A stretch of 16,006 bases of DNA from Gammaproteobacteria bacterium (lineage in GTDB: Bacteria > Pseudomonadota > Gammaproteobacteria > S012-40). A program made the position numbers and the translations under genes. The stretch is from NCBI GenBank assembly GCA_029879945.1, contig JAOUPJ010000041.1, forward strand, positions 1 to 16,006, written 5' to 3'. The notes beneath the pieces are model-generated. The model had not been told where the DNA came from and searched no databases. It saw only the letters and a list, made by a program, of their open reading frames with translations. Below are positions 7,650 to 14,002 of this stretch, piece by piece. How positions within the stretch are numbered: position 1 is the first letter of the stretch; every line of letters begins with the position of its first letter.

Positions 7650-8483
7650 ATGAAATCAATGAGTTATGATCACAAACTACACTATGTCGCTATTGCTCTG
7701 ATAGCCCTGTCCCTCACGGCGTGCGGTTCCTTCCCCAGCCGTGGTGACCGTGCGCCCCAGTTCGTTCCGGAAAACCTGCATCTGGTGCCCGATGCAGTAC
7801 CCAAACCTGAACCCCAAAGTCGTCGGGGAAACGCGTCGGAATACACTGTATTTGGCGTTAAATACCAAACCCTTAATTCTTCTAAGAATTACCGCGTGGA
7901 AGGTATTGCCTCCTGGTATGGCAGTAAATTCCATGGCAGACAAACCTCCAATGGCGAGGTCTACGATATGTTCGCCATGACAGCGGCACACAAAACCCTC
8001 CCATTGCCTACTTATGTGAAAGTAAGAAACCTGGAAAATAACCGCAGCGTGATCGTGAGAGTAAACGATCAGGGGCCATTCCACGGGAATCGCATTATTG
8101 ACCTATCCTACACTGCGGCATATAAGCTGGGCATGTTGGGTAAAGGCGTCGCCCGAGTGGAATTGACCGCCCTAGACCCCAGAGAGCCAGCAACTCCCGA
8201 AATCTTACTCGTGAAGCAAACCCCAGCGGAACAACAAAGAGACTACTTTGTTCGAGCTGGCAGCTTTAAGAATTTACGCGCAGCAGAGGCCTTGCGCGCG
8301 AAAATCGCCCTCAATACTGCCCTGCCAAGCGGCATAAAGTCTGCAAACAAATCATCATATGGTATGATCTACCGTGTACAACTTGGCCCGTTTGTGTCGG
8401 CTGAGGACGCGCGGGACGTCATTGAGAAATTAGAGCCTTTAGGCATATCAGACGCAAAAATCATCACCTACAAACAAAGTTGA
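7650..8483 (+). CDS. rlpA: Septal ring lytic transglycosylase / rare lipoprotein A
   Basis: RlpA is an outer-membrane lipoprotein that, in Pseudomonas, cleaves glycan strands lacking stem peptides and gathers at the division site. The 277-residue product has a signal peptide with lipobox LTAC (Cys25), a Pro-rich linker, a double-psi beta-barrel domain at about 83-170 and a C-terminal SPOR domain at about 197-275 that binds denuded glycan. E103 (NGE), H114 (AAHK) and D140 (VNDQGP) have the same spacing as the catalytic residues I know from P. aeruginosa RlpA (E120, H131, D157), so it is probably an active enzyme. ATG at 7650 has no clear ribosome binding site; ATG at 7659 is an alternative. 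dacA follows after about 16 bases. Confidence 0.95.
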   Translation: MKSMSYDHKLHYVAIALIALSLTACGSFPSRGDRAPQFVPENLHLVPDAVPKPEPQSRRGNASEYTVFGVKYQTLNSSKNYRVEGIASWYGSKFHGRQTSNGEVYDMFAMTAAHKTLPLPTYVKVRNLENNRSVIVRVNDQGPFHGNRIIDLSYTAAYKLGMLGKGVARVELTALDPREPATPEILLVKQTPAEQQRDYFVRAGSFKNLRAAEALRAKIALNTALPSGIKSANKSSYGMIYRVQLGPFVSAEDARDVIEKLEPLGISDAKIITYKQS

Positions 8484-8499
8484 TTTCAGGATTATGATT

Positions 8500-9639
8500 A
8501 TGAAGACCTTAATACATAAAGTATTTGTCATCATTTTTTGCGCTGCCCTCGCTTCTAGCTACAGCTGGGCGGCCGTACCGCAGCCACCAAAACTTAAGGC
8601 ATCGGCCTACATCCTTAAGGATTTTCACAGCGGAAAGATTCTGGCTGAGAAAAATGTGGATAAACGCATCGAGCCGGCCAGTCTTACCAAAATGATGACG
8701 GCCTACGCCGTTGAAATGGAACTGAAGCTAGGCAACATCAGTCTGGAAGACAAGGTTAAAGTGAGTCGGAAGGCCCGAAACATGGGCGGCTCGCGCATGT
8801 TTCTGGAAGAAGGCAGTCTGGTGACGGTGGATAAATTGCTGAAAGGCCTGATTATTCAATCAGGAAACGACGCTACCATCGCATTGGCCGAGCATATCGC
8901 AGGCAGTGAAGACGCCTTCGTTACCCTGCTCAACGCCTATGCCCAGGAAATGGGCATGAAAAATACCCATTTCCAAAATTCCACCGGAATGCCTCACCAC
9001 AAGCACTACACCACAGTGGAAGACTTGGCCACTTTGTCTCACCATGTTATCCGTGATTTCCCAGAGCAATACGCCCTCTATGCGCAAAAAGAATTCGAGC
9101 ATAATGGCATTAAGCAAAGCAACAGAAATCAGCTCTTGTGGCGAGACAGCAGCGTAGATGGGATCAAAACCGGACACACCAATTCAGCCGGCTTTTGTCT
9201 GGCAGCGTCGGCCATACGCGACGGAATGCGTTTAGTGTCGGTCGTAGTTGGGACCAAAACCGACCGCGCACGCACGACTGAGTCCCAAAAACTTCTCACC
9301 TATGGCTTCCGTTTTTTCGAAACCCACAAGCTCTATGGAGCCAATGAAGCGCTGACAGACGCCCGCATCTGGAAGGGTAAAATGGAGAAAATCCCCTTGG
9401 GTATCGAACAAGACCTGTATGTCACCATTCCCAGAGGGCGCTATGGTGATCTCAAAGCCACGCTGGATATACAAGACCGCATCGTCGCGCCCGCCGACGA
9501 AGGGCAAAACTTAGGGAAAGTGAATATTTCTTTAGGTAAAGAAAAGTTTGATGAAAGAGAGCTGGTGGCACTGCGCGCCGTTCCCAAAGGTGGACTCTTT
9601 CGCAATGTAATGGACGAGGTCTTGCTCGTCTTTGAATAG
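8500..9639 (+). CDS. dacA: D-alanyl-D-alanine carboxypeptidase (PBP5/6 type)
   Basis: This low-molecular-weight penicillin-binding protein removes the terminal D-Ala from pentapeptide stems in the periplasm. I chose ATG at 8500 because AGGA (8488-8491) is eight bases upstream; ATG at 8494 is only two bases from it. The 379-residue protein has a signal peptide ending near SWAA, the peptidase S11 domain with S61-L-T-K, S121-G-N and K223-T-G, a C-terminal beta-rich PBP5 domain from about 270, and an amphipathic tail (LFRNVMDEVLLVFE) resembling the membrane anchor of PBP5. All catalytic motifs are intact. It follows rlpA closely and precedes an aminotransferase by six bases, which suggests recycling of the D-Ala it releases. 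Confidence 0.97.
   Translation: MKTLIHKVFVIIFCAALASSYSWAAVPQPPKLKASAYILKDFHSGKILAEKNVDKRIEPASLTKMMTAYAVEMELKLGNISLEDKVKVSRKARNMGGSRMFLEEGSLVTVDKLLKGLIIQSGNDATIALAEHIAGSEDAFVTLLNAYAQEMGMKNTHFQNSTGMPHHKHYTTVEDLATLSHHVIRDFPEQYALYAQKEFEHNGIKQSNRNQLLWRDSSVDGIKTGHTNSAGFCLAASAIRDGMRLVSVVVGTKTDRARTTESQKLLTYGFRFFETHKLYGANEALTDARIWKGKMEKIPLGIEQDLYVTIPRGRYGDLKATLDIQDRIVAPADEGQNLGKVNISLGKEKFDERELVALRAVPKGGLFRNVMDEVLLVFE
9613..9630. repeat. Hairpin at the 3' end of dacA
   Basis: GACGAG and CTCGTC form a perfect 6-base stem around GTCTTG, followed by TTTG. It lies within the last codons of dacA, just before dat. The T-run is too short for a confident terminator; it could affect mRNA stability or be chance. 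Confidence 0.25.
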
Positions 9640-9645
9640 ATCAAA

Positions 9646-10497
9646 ATGTCTACAGTCTATCTAAACGGCGACTACCTCGCTGTTGAAAATGCAAAAGTCT
9701 CGGTCCTGGACCGGGGCTTTTTGTTTGGAGACGGGGTTTACGAAGTCATCCCTGTCTATAACGGCCATCTATTTCGACTGGATCAGCACCTGCACAGACT
9801 ACAAACCAGTCTGGACAATATTCGCCTCGCCTCACCCTACAGCAGTACCCAATGGCGTGACATCCTTACACAACTCATCGAGAAAAATGGAGGCGGCGAT
9901 CAGGCGATCTATTTGCAACTCACACGTGGCGTAGCCCCCAGGGACCATGCATTTCCCCAAGGCATCCCGCCCACGGTCTTTGCAATGGCCAATCCCTTAA
10001 AAAGCCTGGCAGAGGAAATCGCAGAAAACGGCGTGGCGGCAATCACCATCGAAGATAATCGCTGGTTACAGTGTCATATCAAGGCCATCAGCCTGCTACC
10101 CAATGTGTTATTGCGACAACAGGCGGTGGATAGCGGGGTCAGCGAGGCCATTTTGTATAAAGACGGTTTCATTACCGAAGGTTCAGCCAGCAATGTGTTC
10201 ATCGTAGACTCCAATGGCATCGTGGTCACCCCACCCAAGGGCACCAAGCTCCTGCCCGGAATTACCCGCGATCTGGTGCTGGAACTGGCGGAGCAAAATG
10301 ATATTGCCAACGCCGAACGCACCATTGAAATGGATGAACTCTCTTCTGTACAAGAGATATGGCTGACCAGTTCTACCAAAGAAATCCTCCCGGTCACCCG
10401 GATCAACGATAAGGCTGTAGGGAGCGGTAAACCAGGCCCCGTGTGGCGACAGATGATTGAAATCTATCGCCAGTACAAGAAAAACTTTCAGGGTTAG
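9646..10497 (+). CDS. dat: D-amino acid aminotransferase (class IV PLP enzyme)
   Basis: The enzyme exchanges amino groups between D-amino acids and 2-oxo acids, typically D-Ala plus 2-oxoglutarate to pyruvate plus D-Glu, in the cytoplasm. The 283-residue protein has fold-type IV signatures: VLDRGFLFGDGVYEVIPVYNG near the N-terminus, the PLP lysine K146 in HIKAISLLPNV, TEGSASNVF, and a GITRD motif. The segment RGVAPRDHAFP matches the arginine and histidine of bacterial D-amino acid aminotransferase that hold the substrate carboxylate; branched-chain aminotransferases and aminodeoxychorismate lyases, the main alternatives, differ there. It starts six bases after dacA without its own ribosome binding site and is probably translated with it. 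The placement beside a D-Ala-releasing carboxypeptidase supports the D-specific call. Confidence 0.88.
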   Translation: MSTVYLNGDYLAVENAKVSVLDRGFLFGDGVYEVIPVYNGHLFRLDQHLHRLQTSLDNIRLASPYSSTQWRDILTQLIEKNGGGDQAIYLQLTRGVAPRDHAFPQGIPPTVFAMANPLKSLAEEIAENGVAAITIEDNRWLQCHIKAISLLPNVLLRQQAVDSGVSEAILYKDGFITEGSASNVFIVDSNGIVVTPPKGTKLLPGITRDLVLELAEQNDIANAERTIEMDELSSVQEIWLTSSTKEILPVTRINDKAVGSGKPGPVWRQMIEIYRQYKKNFQG

Positions 10498-10579
10498 ATT
10501 GGTTCTAAGGCATTGAGTGAAAAGTCATTTATTTGACACCCCCATTGCATTTTAGCGGATCTGACTCCACAATAGACCT

Positions 10580-10849
10580 ATGCAAGAGAACCAAGAAACA
10601 CTACTGGAATTTCCCTGTCGATTCCCGATCAAGGTGATGGCCAAGTCCCATGAAACCCTGGAAGAAGATGTGGCCGCCATCGTCGCTAAGCACCATCAAG
10701 ACATCGAAAATCACGAAATCTATACCCGCCCCAGTAAACAGGGCCGTTATTCTTCCGTTACGGTTATCATTGAAGCCACCAGCAAACAACAGCTGGATAA
10801 TATCTATCTGGAACTGACTTCTCAGTCCTGGGTGCTGATGGCGCTCTAG
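10580..10849 (+). CDS. ybeD: YbeD family protein (DUF493)
   Basis: This small 89-residue protein belongs to the DUF493/YbeD family, a ferredoxin-like fold with an ACT-like look and no established biochemical role. Signatures are LLEFPCRFPIKVMAKSH at the start, the PSKQGRYSSVTVIIEA strand pair, and a final strand ending WVLMAL. The family is nearly always next to lipB, as here (ten bases apart), which has led to suggestions of a regulatory role in lipoate or DD-carboxypeptidase metabolism, but this is inference. The ATG at 10580 fits the family N-terminus but no ribosome binding site is visible. An 82-base gap separates it from dat. Confidence 0.92.
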   Translation: MQENQETLLEFPCRFPIKVMAKSHETLEEDVAAIVAKHHQDIENHEIYTRPSKQGRYSSVTVIIEATSKQQLDNIYLELTSQSWVLMAL

Positions 10850-10859
10850 TTCCAAAAAC

Positions 10860-11537
10860 ATGGCTGCCAATCAAATTCAAATTCGTGATCTTGGCCTGCA
10901 AGACTACCTGAGTGTATGGCAGCAAATGCGGGACTACACGGAATCCAGAACTGAAAACACTGCGGACCAGATCTGGCTGGTGGAACATCCACCCGTTTTC
11001 ACGCAGGGGCGGGCCGGGAAGCCGGAGCATGTGTTGGCCCCTGGAGAAATTCCGCTCGTACAGACAGACCGAGGGGGTCAGGTGACATATCACGGTCCCG
11101 GGCAGTTGATCCTGTATCCACTATTGGATCTGAAACGCCTCAAACTGGGGATACGCCCTCTGGTCGAAGCACTCGAAAATGCGGTGGTTGAGCTGCTCAA
11201 GGGCATGAATATCACTGCCTATGGCAGTAAGGAGGCCCCAGGCGTCTATGTGGATGGAAAGAAGATTGCGTCCATCGGGCTGCGCATTCGTAAACAGTGC
11301 AGTTATCATGGCCTTAGTCTGAATGTCCGCATGGACCCGGAACCGTTTAGTCGGATAAACCCCTGTGGCTACAAGGGACTAGAAGTTACCCAGATCAGTA
11401 CATTGTGTAGCGACTATCAAGTAGACATGATAAAAAGGGAACTAGTCCAGAATCTGGCCAAGGGGCTGGGTTTTGATGCGCTCATCTGGGAATTAAAACC
11501 GGAATGGGATAGAAACAAGGCAACAATTTACTCATGA
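10860..11537 (+). CDS. lipB: Octanoyl-[acyl-carrier-protein]-protein octanoyltransferase
   Basis: LipB moves octanoate from acyl carrier protein to the lipoyl domains of 2-oxoacid dehydrogenases and the glycine cleavage H protein, the first step of lipoate synthesis. The 225-residue protein shows WLVEHPPVFTQGRAG, RGGQVTYHGPGQLI, the DGKKIASIGLR lysine motif (K135) and the INPCGYKGLEVTQ motif with nucleophile Cys169. Lys135 and Cys169 sit at the same numbers as the catalytic pair of E. coli LipB. The ATG follows the ybeD stop by ten bases without an evident ribosome binding site. Its stop overlaps the lipA start as ATGA, coupling the two enzymes of the pathway. Confidence 0.97.
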   Translation: MAANQIQIRDLGLQDYLSVWQQMRDYTESRTENTADQIWLVEHPPVFTQGRAGKPEHVLAPGEIPLVQTDRGGQVTYHGPGQLILYPLLDLKRLKLGIRPLVEALENAVVELLKGMNITAYGSKEAPGVYVDGKKIASIGLRIRKQCSYHGLSLNVRMDPEPFSRINPCGYKGLEVTQISTLCSDYQVDMIKRELVQNLAKGLGFDALIWELKPEWDRNKATIYS

Positions 11538-12475
11538 GTGACACAGAAAGAAAACAGCGTGGTGCCGCCAAGGTTGCACGCATTCCCATCAAGGTAGAAC
11601 CCAGCACCCAGATCCAACGTAAACCCAAATGGATTCGCGCACTGGCACCCGTCACGCCCGAGGTCGCCAAGCTTAAAAAGGTGTTGCGAGAACACAATCT
11701 ACATACAGTATGTGAAGAAGCCGCCTGCCCGAATTTGGGCGAATGTTTTTCTCATGGTACGGCCACCTTCATGATCATGGGCGACATCTGTACACGACGC
11801 TGCCCTTTTTGCGACGTTGCCCATGGCAAACCGCTACCATTGGATGAAAACGAGCCACTGAATCTGGCCAAGACCATTGCCGCGATGAAGCTAAAGTATG
11901 TGGTGATTACCTCCGTGGATCGTGATGATCTGCGAGATGGAGGCGCCTCCCACTTTGTGGCGTGCATTGAAGCGACGCGGGAAGCCAGTCCCGATATTCA
12001 GATAGAGGTATTGGTTCCTGATTTTCGGGGCCGTAAAGACCGGGCGCTGGAAATTCTTCACCAAGCCCCGCCCGATGTCTTCAACCATAATTTGGAAACC
12101 GTCCCTCGTCTTTATAAACAAGCCAGACCGGGGGCCGACTATCAATTTTCGCTGGACCTGATTCGGGAATTTAAACAGGCATTCCCCGAGGTACCCACCA
12201 AATCCGGTATTATGTTGGGACTAGGTGAGACCACGGAAGAAGTAAAGGACTTACTTCGAGACCTAAGGGCGCATGCTTGCGATAGACTGACTCTGGGTCA
12301 ATATCTTCAACCCAGTCGTCACCACCTTCCGGTGGCACGATATGTGACACCAGAAGAATTTAAAGAACTTTCGGATTTCGCCGAATCGATTGGGTTTTCC
12401 CATGTGGCCAGCGGACCCATGGTGCGCTCATCGTATCACGCAGACCTGCAAGCAGCCGGGGAGCTGATCAGCTAA
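11534..12475 (+). CDS. lipA: Lipoyl synthase (radical SAM)
   Basis: LipA inserts two sulfurs into protein-bound octanoyl chains to make lipoyl groups. The 313-residue protein carries both iron-sulfur sites: the auxiliary cluster cysteines C60-x4-C65-x5-C71 (within CEEAACPNLGEC) and the radical-SAM cysteines C86-x3-C90-x2-C93 (CTRRCPFC). The C-terminal RSSYHAD motif at 298-304 provides the serine ligand of the auxiliary cluster. GEDs-like and TSVDRDDLRDGGASHF stretches are typical of the family. The start overlaps the lipB stop, and a weak AAGG lies 13 bases upstream. It ends the lipoate unit; no hairpin terminator follows, so readthrough into the next gene 40 bases away is possible. Confidence 0.98.
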   Translation: MSDTERKQRGAAKVARIPIKVEPSTQIQRKPKWIRALAPVTPEVAKLKKVLREHNLHTVCEEAACPNLGECFSHGTATFMIMGDICTRRCPFCDVAHGKPLPLDENEPLNLAKTIAAMKLKYVVITSVDRDDLRDGGASHFVACIEATREASPDIQIEVLVPDFRGRKDRALEILHQAPPDVFNHNLETVPRLYKQARPGADYQFSLDLIREFKQAFPEVPTKSGIMLGLGETTEEVKDLLRDLRAHACDRLTLGQYLQPSRHHLPVARYVTPEEFKELSDFAESIGFSHVASGPMVRSSYHADLQAAGELIS

Positions 12476-12476
12476 G

Positions 12477-12514
12477 GATTCTAGGTCTGCGATTACAAAT
12501 CTAAGGATAGAATC
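12477..12514. repeat. 7-bp inverted repeat enclosing the next gene's ribosome binding site
   Basis: GATTCTA (12477-12483) and TAGAATC (12508-12514) are exact reverse complements with 24 bases between. The loop holds AAGGA (12503-12507), the ribosome binding site of the ChaN-PDZ gene starting at 12516. The stem is AT-rich and probably weak. It is not a terminator. Confidence 0.25.
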
Positions 12515-12515
12515 A

Positions 12516-13727
12516 ATGAAACGGAGTTTTTATTTTTTAGCGACCATAGGATTTTATCTCTGCGCTTTCCCTGTGATTGCCACCGCTGAAGAACAAACCT
12601 GCATCCCTCCGGGTAAATGGTTCGCGGTAAAGACTAAGAAGGAAATTGGCGCACAGCAAACCATTCAGGCCCTGGCGCGCAAACGCGTCGTGCTCTTGGG
12701 AGAGGATCACGACAACCCAGAGCATCACCGCTGGCAGCTGCAATTGCTGGCCCAGCTTTATGCCCTGCAGCCCCGCATGGCGATCGGCTTCGAATCCTTT
12801 CCCCGCAAAACCCAATTTAGCCTGGACCGCTGGGTAGACAATAAGCTGGAAGAAAAGGCCTTTCTCAAAGAGGTGGACTGGGAAAAAATCTGGGCCTATA
12901 ACCCCGACTACTACCTACCCATGTTCCATTTTGCCCGTATGAATGGCATTCCCATGGTCGCTCTGAATGTGGAGCGTTCACTCGTTAGCAAAGTCACCAG
13001 CAGTGGTTGGAAAAACGTACCTGAAAGTGAACGCGAAGGGCTGACCGATCCCGCTCCCCCACCTAAAGACTATGTGGAGATGCTGGAATCAGTGTTTGGG
13101 CAGCATGGCGCAGCACCCGCTGGCCATGGAGACAGCCCTGGACATGACGTAGTCGCACAAGCCAAAACCAATAATAAGAACAATGAGAAACTCATGCGCT
13201 TTATTGAAGGACAATTGGTGTGGGACCGAGCCATGGCCGAAGCCATCGCACACAAATTGGAAGATGATAATACCGACCTAGTCGTTGCCATTATGGGGGC
13301 AGGCCACATCATGGGCGGCTACGGGGTACCTCATCAGCTAACTGAGCTAGGGGTTACCAATGTCACCACAGCCCTTGCCTGGGACGGCAGCATACCCTGC
13401 TCTGAGTTGGAATCTGGGATCGTGGACGTGGCCTTTGGAATTGTCGATGTAAAAGCCGAAGAGGCGCGTAGACCCAGGCTAGGTGTATTTCTGGAGCCCA
13501 AAGACGATAAGGTGCAAGTCACCAAAGTGGTAAAAGACAGCATTGCCGACACAACCGGTCTAAAAGCGCAAGACATCGTACTGGAAATCGCGGGTAAAAA
13601 AGTCGGCAAAGTGAGTGAGATTGTGGACATGGTGCAACGTACTGCACCGGGAACCTGGCTACCCATTAGAGTAGACAGAGGCGGACGTAAATTTGAATTG
13701 ATTGCCAAGTTTCCCAATGACGGCTAA
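12516..13727 (+). CDS. Periplasmic ChaN-like (haem-binding family) protein with C-terminal PDZ domain
   Basis: The 403-residue protein has a cleavable signal peptide (likely ATA-EE, after residue 24), a ChaN/DUF399 domain at about 50-290 and a PDZ domain at about 318-400 (RPRLGVFLEPKDD, then SIADTTGLKAQDIVLEIAGK). ChaN proteins bind haem and are tied to iron uptake; the fold is related to EreA/TIKI-type enzymes. Family residues visible are GEDHDNPEHH (E63, H65, H70, H71) and GAGHIMGGYG (H264). A small His/Gly-rich insert (QHGAAPAGHGDSPGHD) interrupts the domain. Only two cysteines remain after processing, C29 and C295, and could form a disulfide. A good ribosome binding site (AAGGA) lies eight bases before the ATG. 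It lies between lipA and the DUF4266-DUF3570-apbE genes on the same strand, so it may be part of that unit. Substrate or haem binding is inferred from family only. Confidence 0.85.
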   Translation: MKRSFYFLATIGFYLCAFPVIATAEEQTCIPPGKWFAVKTKKEIGAQQTIQALARKRVVLLGEDHDNPEHHRWQLQLLAQLYALQPRMAIGFESFPRKTQFSLDRWVDNKLEEKAFLKEVDWEKIWAYNPDYYLPMFHFARMNGIPMVALNVERSLVSKVTSSGWKNVPESEREGLTDPAPPPKDYVEMLESVFGQHGAAPAGHGDSPGHDVVAQAKTNNKNNEKLMRFIEGQLVWDRAMAEAIAHKLEDDNTDLVVAIMGAGHIMGGYGVPHQLTELGVTNVTTALAWDGSIPCSELESGIVDVAFGIVDVKAEEARRPRLGVFLEPKDDKVQVTKVVKDSIADTTGLKAQDIVLEIAGKKVGKVSEIVDMVQRTAPGTWLPIRVDRGGRKFELIAKFPNDG

Positions 13728-13786
13728 TCAAGATTTCTATCAAGGTCTTAAAAATTAAACCAAGCTCAGAGCAGCCCATAACGTTT

Positions 13787-14002
13787 ATGCGCAAACTGGT
13801 ACTCCTATTATTGTGTCTACTACTTCAAGCCTGCCTCAAATCAGAAGAGGTCAAACCCTGGGATCGAAACGTGCTCGCACAAGACCGCGCGCAACTGATT
13901 TCAGACAGACTCGAATCCGCCGCCGATGAACACATCTATTTCAGTAAAGAAGCCGCCAATGGTGGGCAATCGCTAGGGGGCGGAGGATGCGGATGCAACT
14001 AA
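13787..14002 (+). CDS. DUF4266 small lipoprotein ending in GGGGCGCN
   Basis: The 71-residue product is a DUF4266-family protein of unknown function. It has a signal peptide with lipobox LLQAC (Cys16), so the mature protein is a lipid-anchored peptide of about 56 residues. The core VKPWDRNVLAQDRAQL and ADEHIYFSKEAANGG are family hallmarks, followed by a glycine run and the C-terminal Cys68-Gly-Cys70-Asn. The C-terminal CGC could bind a metal, form a disulfide or be a modification site; none of these is shown. The gene lies 59 bases after the ChaN-PDZ gene and has only a weak ribosome binding site. It overlaps the DUF3570 gene, and its last codons supply that gene's ribosome binding site. In other genomes I know this family beside DUF3570 and apbE genes, as here. 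Confidence 0.88.
   Translation: MRKLVLLLLCLLLQACLKSEEVKPWDRNVLAQDRAQLISDRLESAADEHIYFSKEAANGGQSLGGGGCGCN
13982..13986 (+). promoter_or_regulatory. Ribosome binding site of the DUF3570 gene, inside the DUF4266 coding sequence
   Basis: GGAGG is the strongest ribosome binding site in this cluster. It is six bases before ATG 13993 and directly abuts ATG 13987, so it favours 13993 as the DUF3570 start. It lies within the codons for the glycine run of DUF4266, so translation of the two genes is coupled. Confidence 0.6.

Noticed and set aside
9613..9633. Hairpin at the end of dacA as a rho-independent terminator
   Set aside because: Only three T residues follow the stem, it is inside the coding sequence, and dat starts six bases after the stop.
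10512..10546. CCCCCATTG before ybeD as a heat-shock (sigma32) -10 box
   Set aside because: The only -35-like stretch (ATTGAG) is about 22 bases upstream, longer than the usual sigma32 spacing.
10533..10561. Perfect TTGACA before ybeD, possible promoter
   Set aside because: At 16-18 bases spacing the -10 positions read GCGGAT, CGGATC or GGATCT, too far from consensus to call a promoter from sequence alone.
13334..13717. 127-residue open frame on the minus strand
   Set aside because: It is a shadow of the ChaN-PDZ gene: Ser/Thr-rich low-complexity translation opposite a well-supported PDZ domain.
13970..14002. DUF4266 as the ApbE substrate or as a classical peptide natural-product precursor
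   Set aside because: It has no D-x-x-[S/T]-G-A-[S/T] motif, and no peptide-modifying enzyme other than ApbE is visible nearby; a role for the CGC tail stays open but unsupported.
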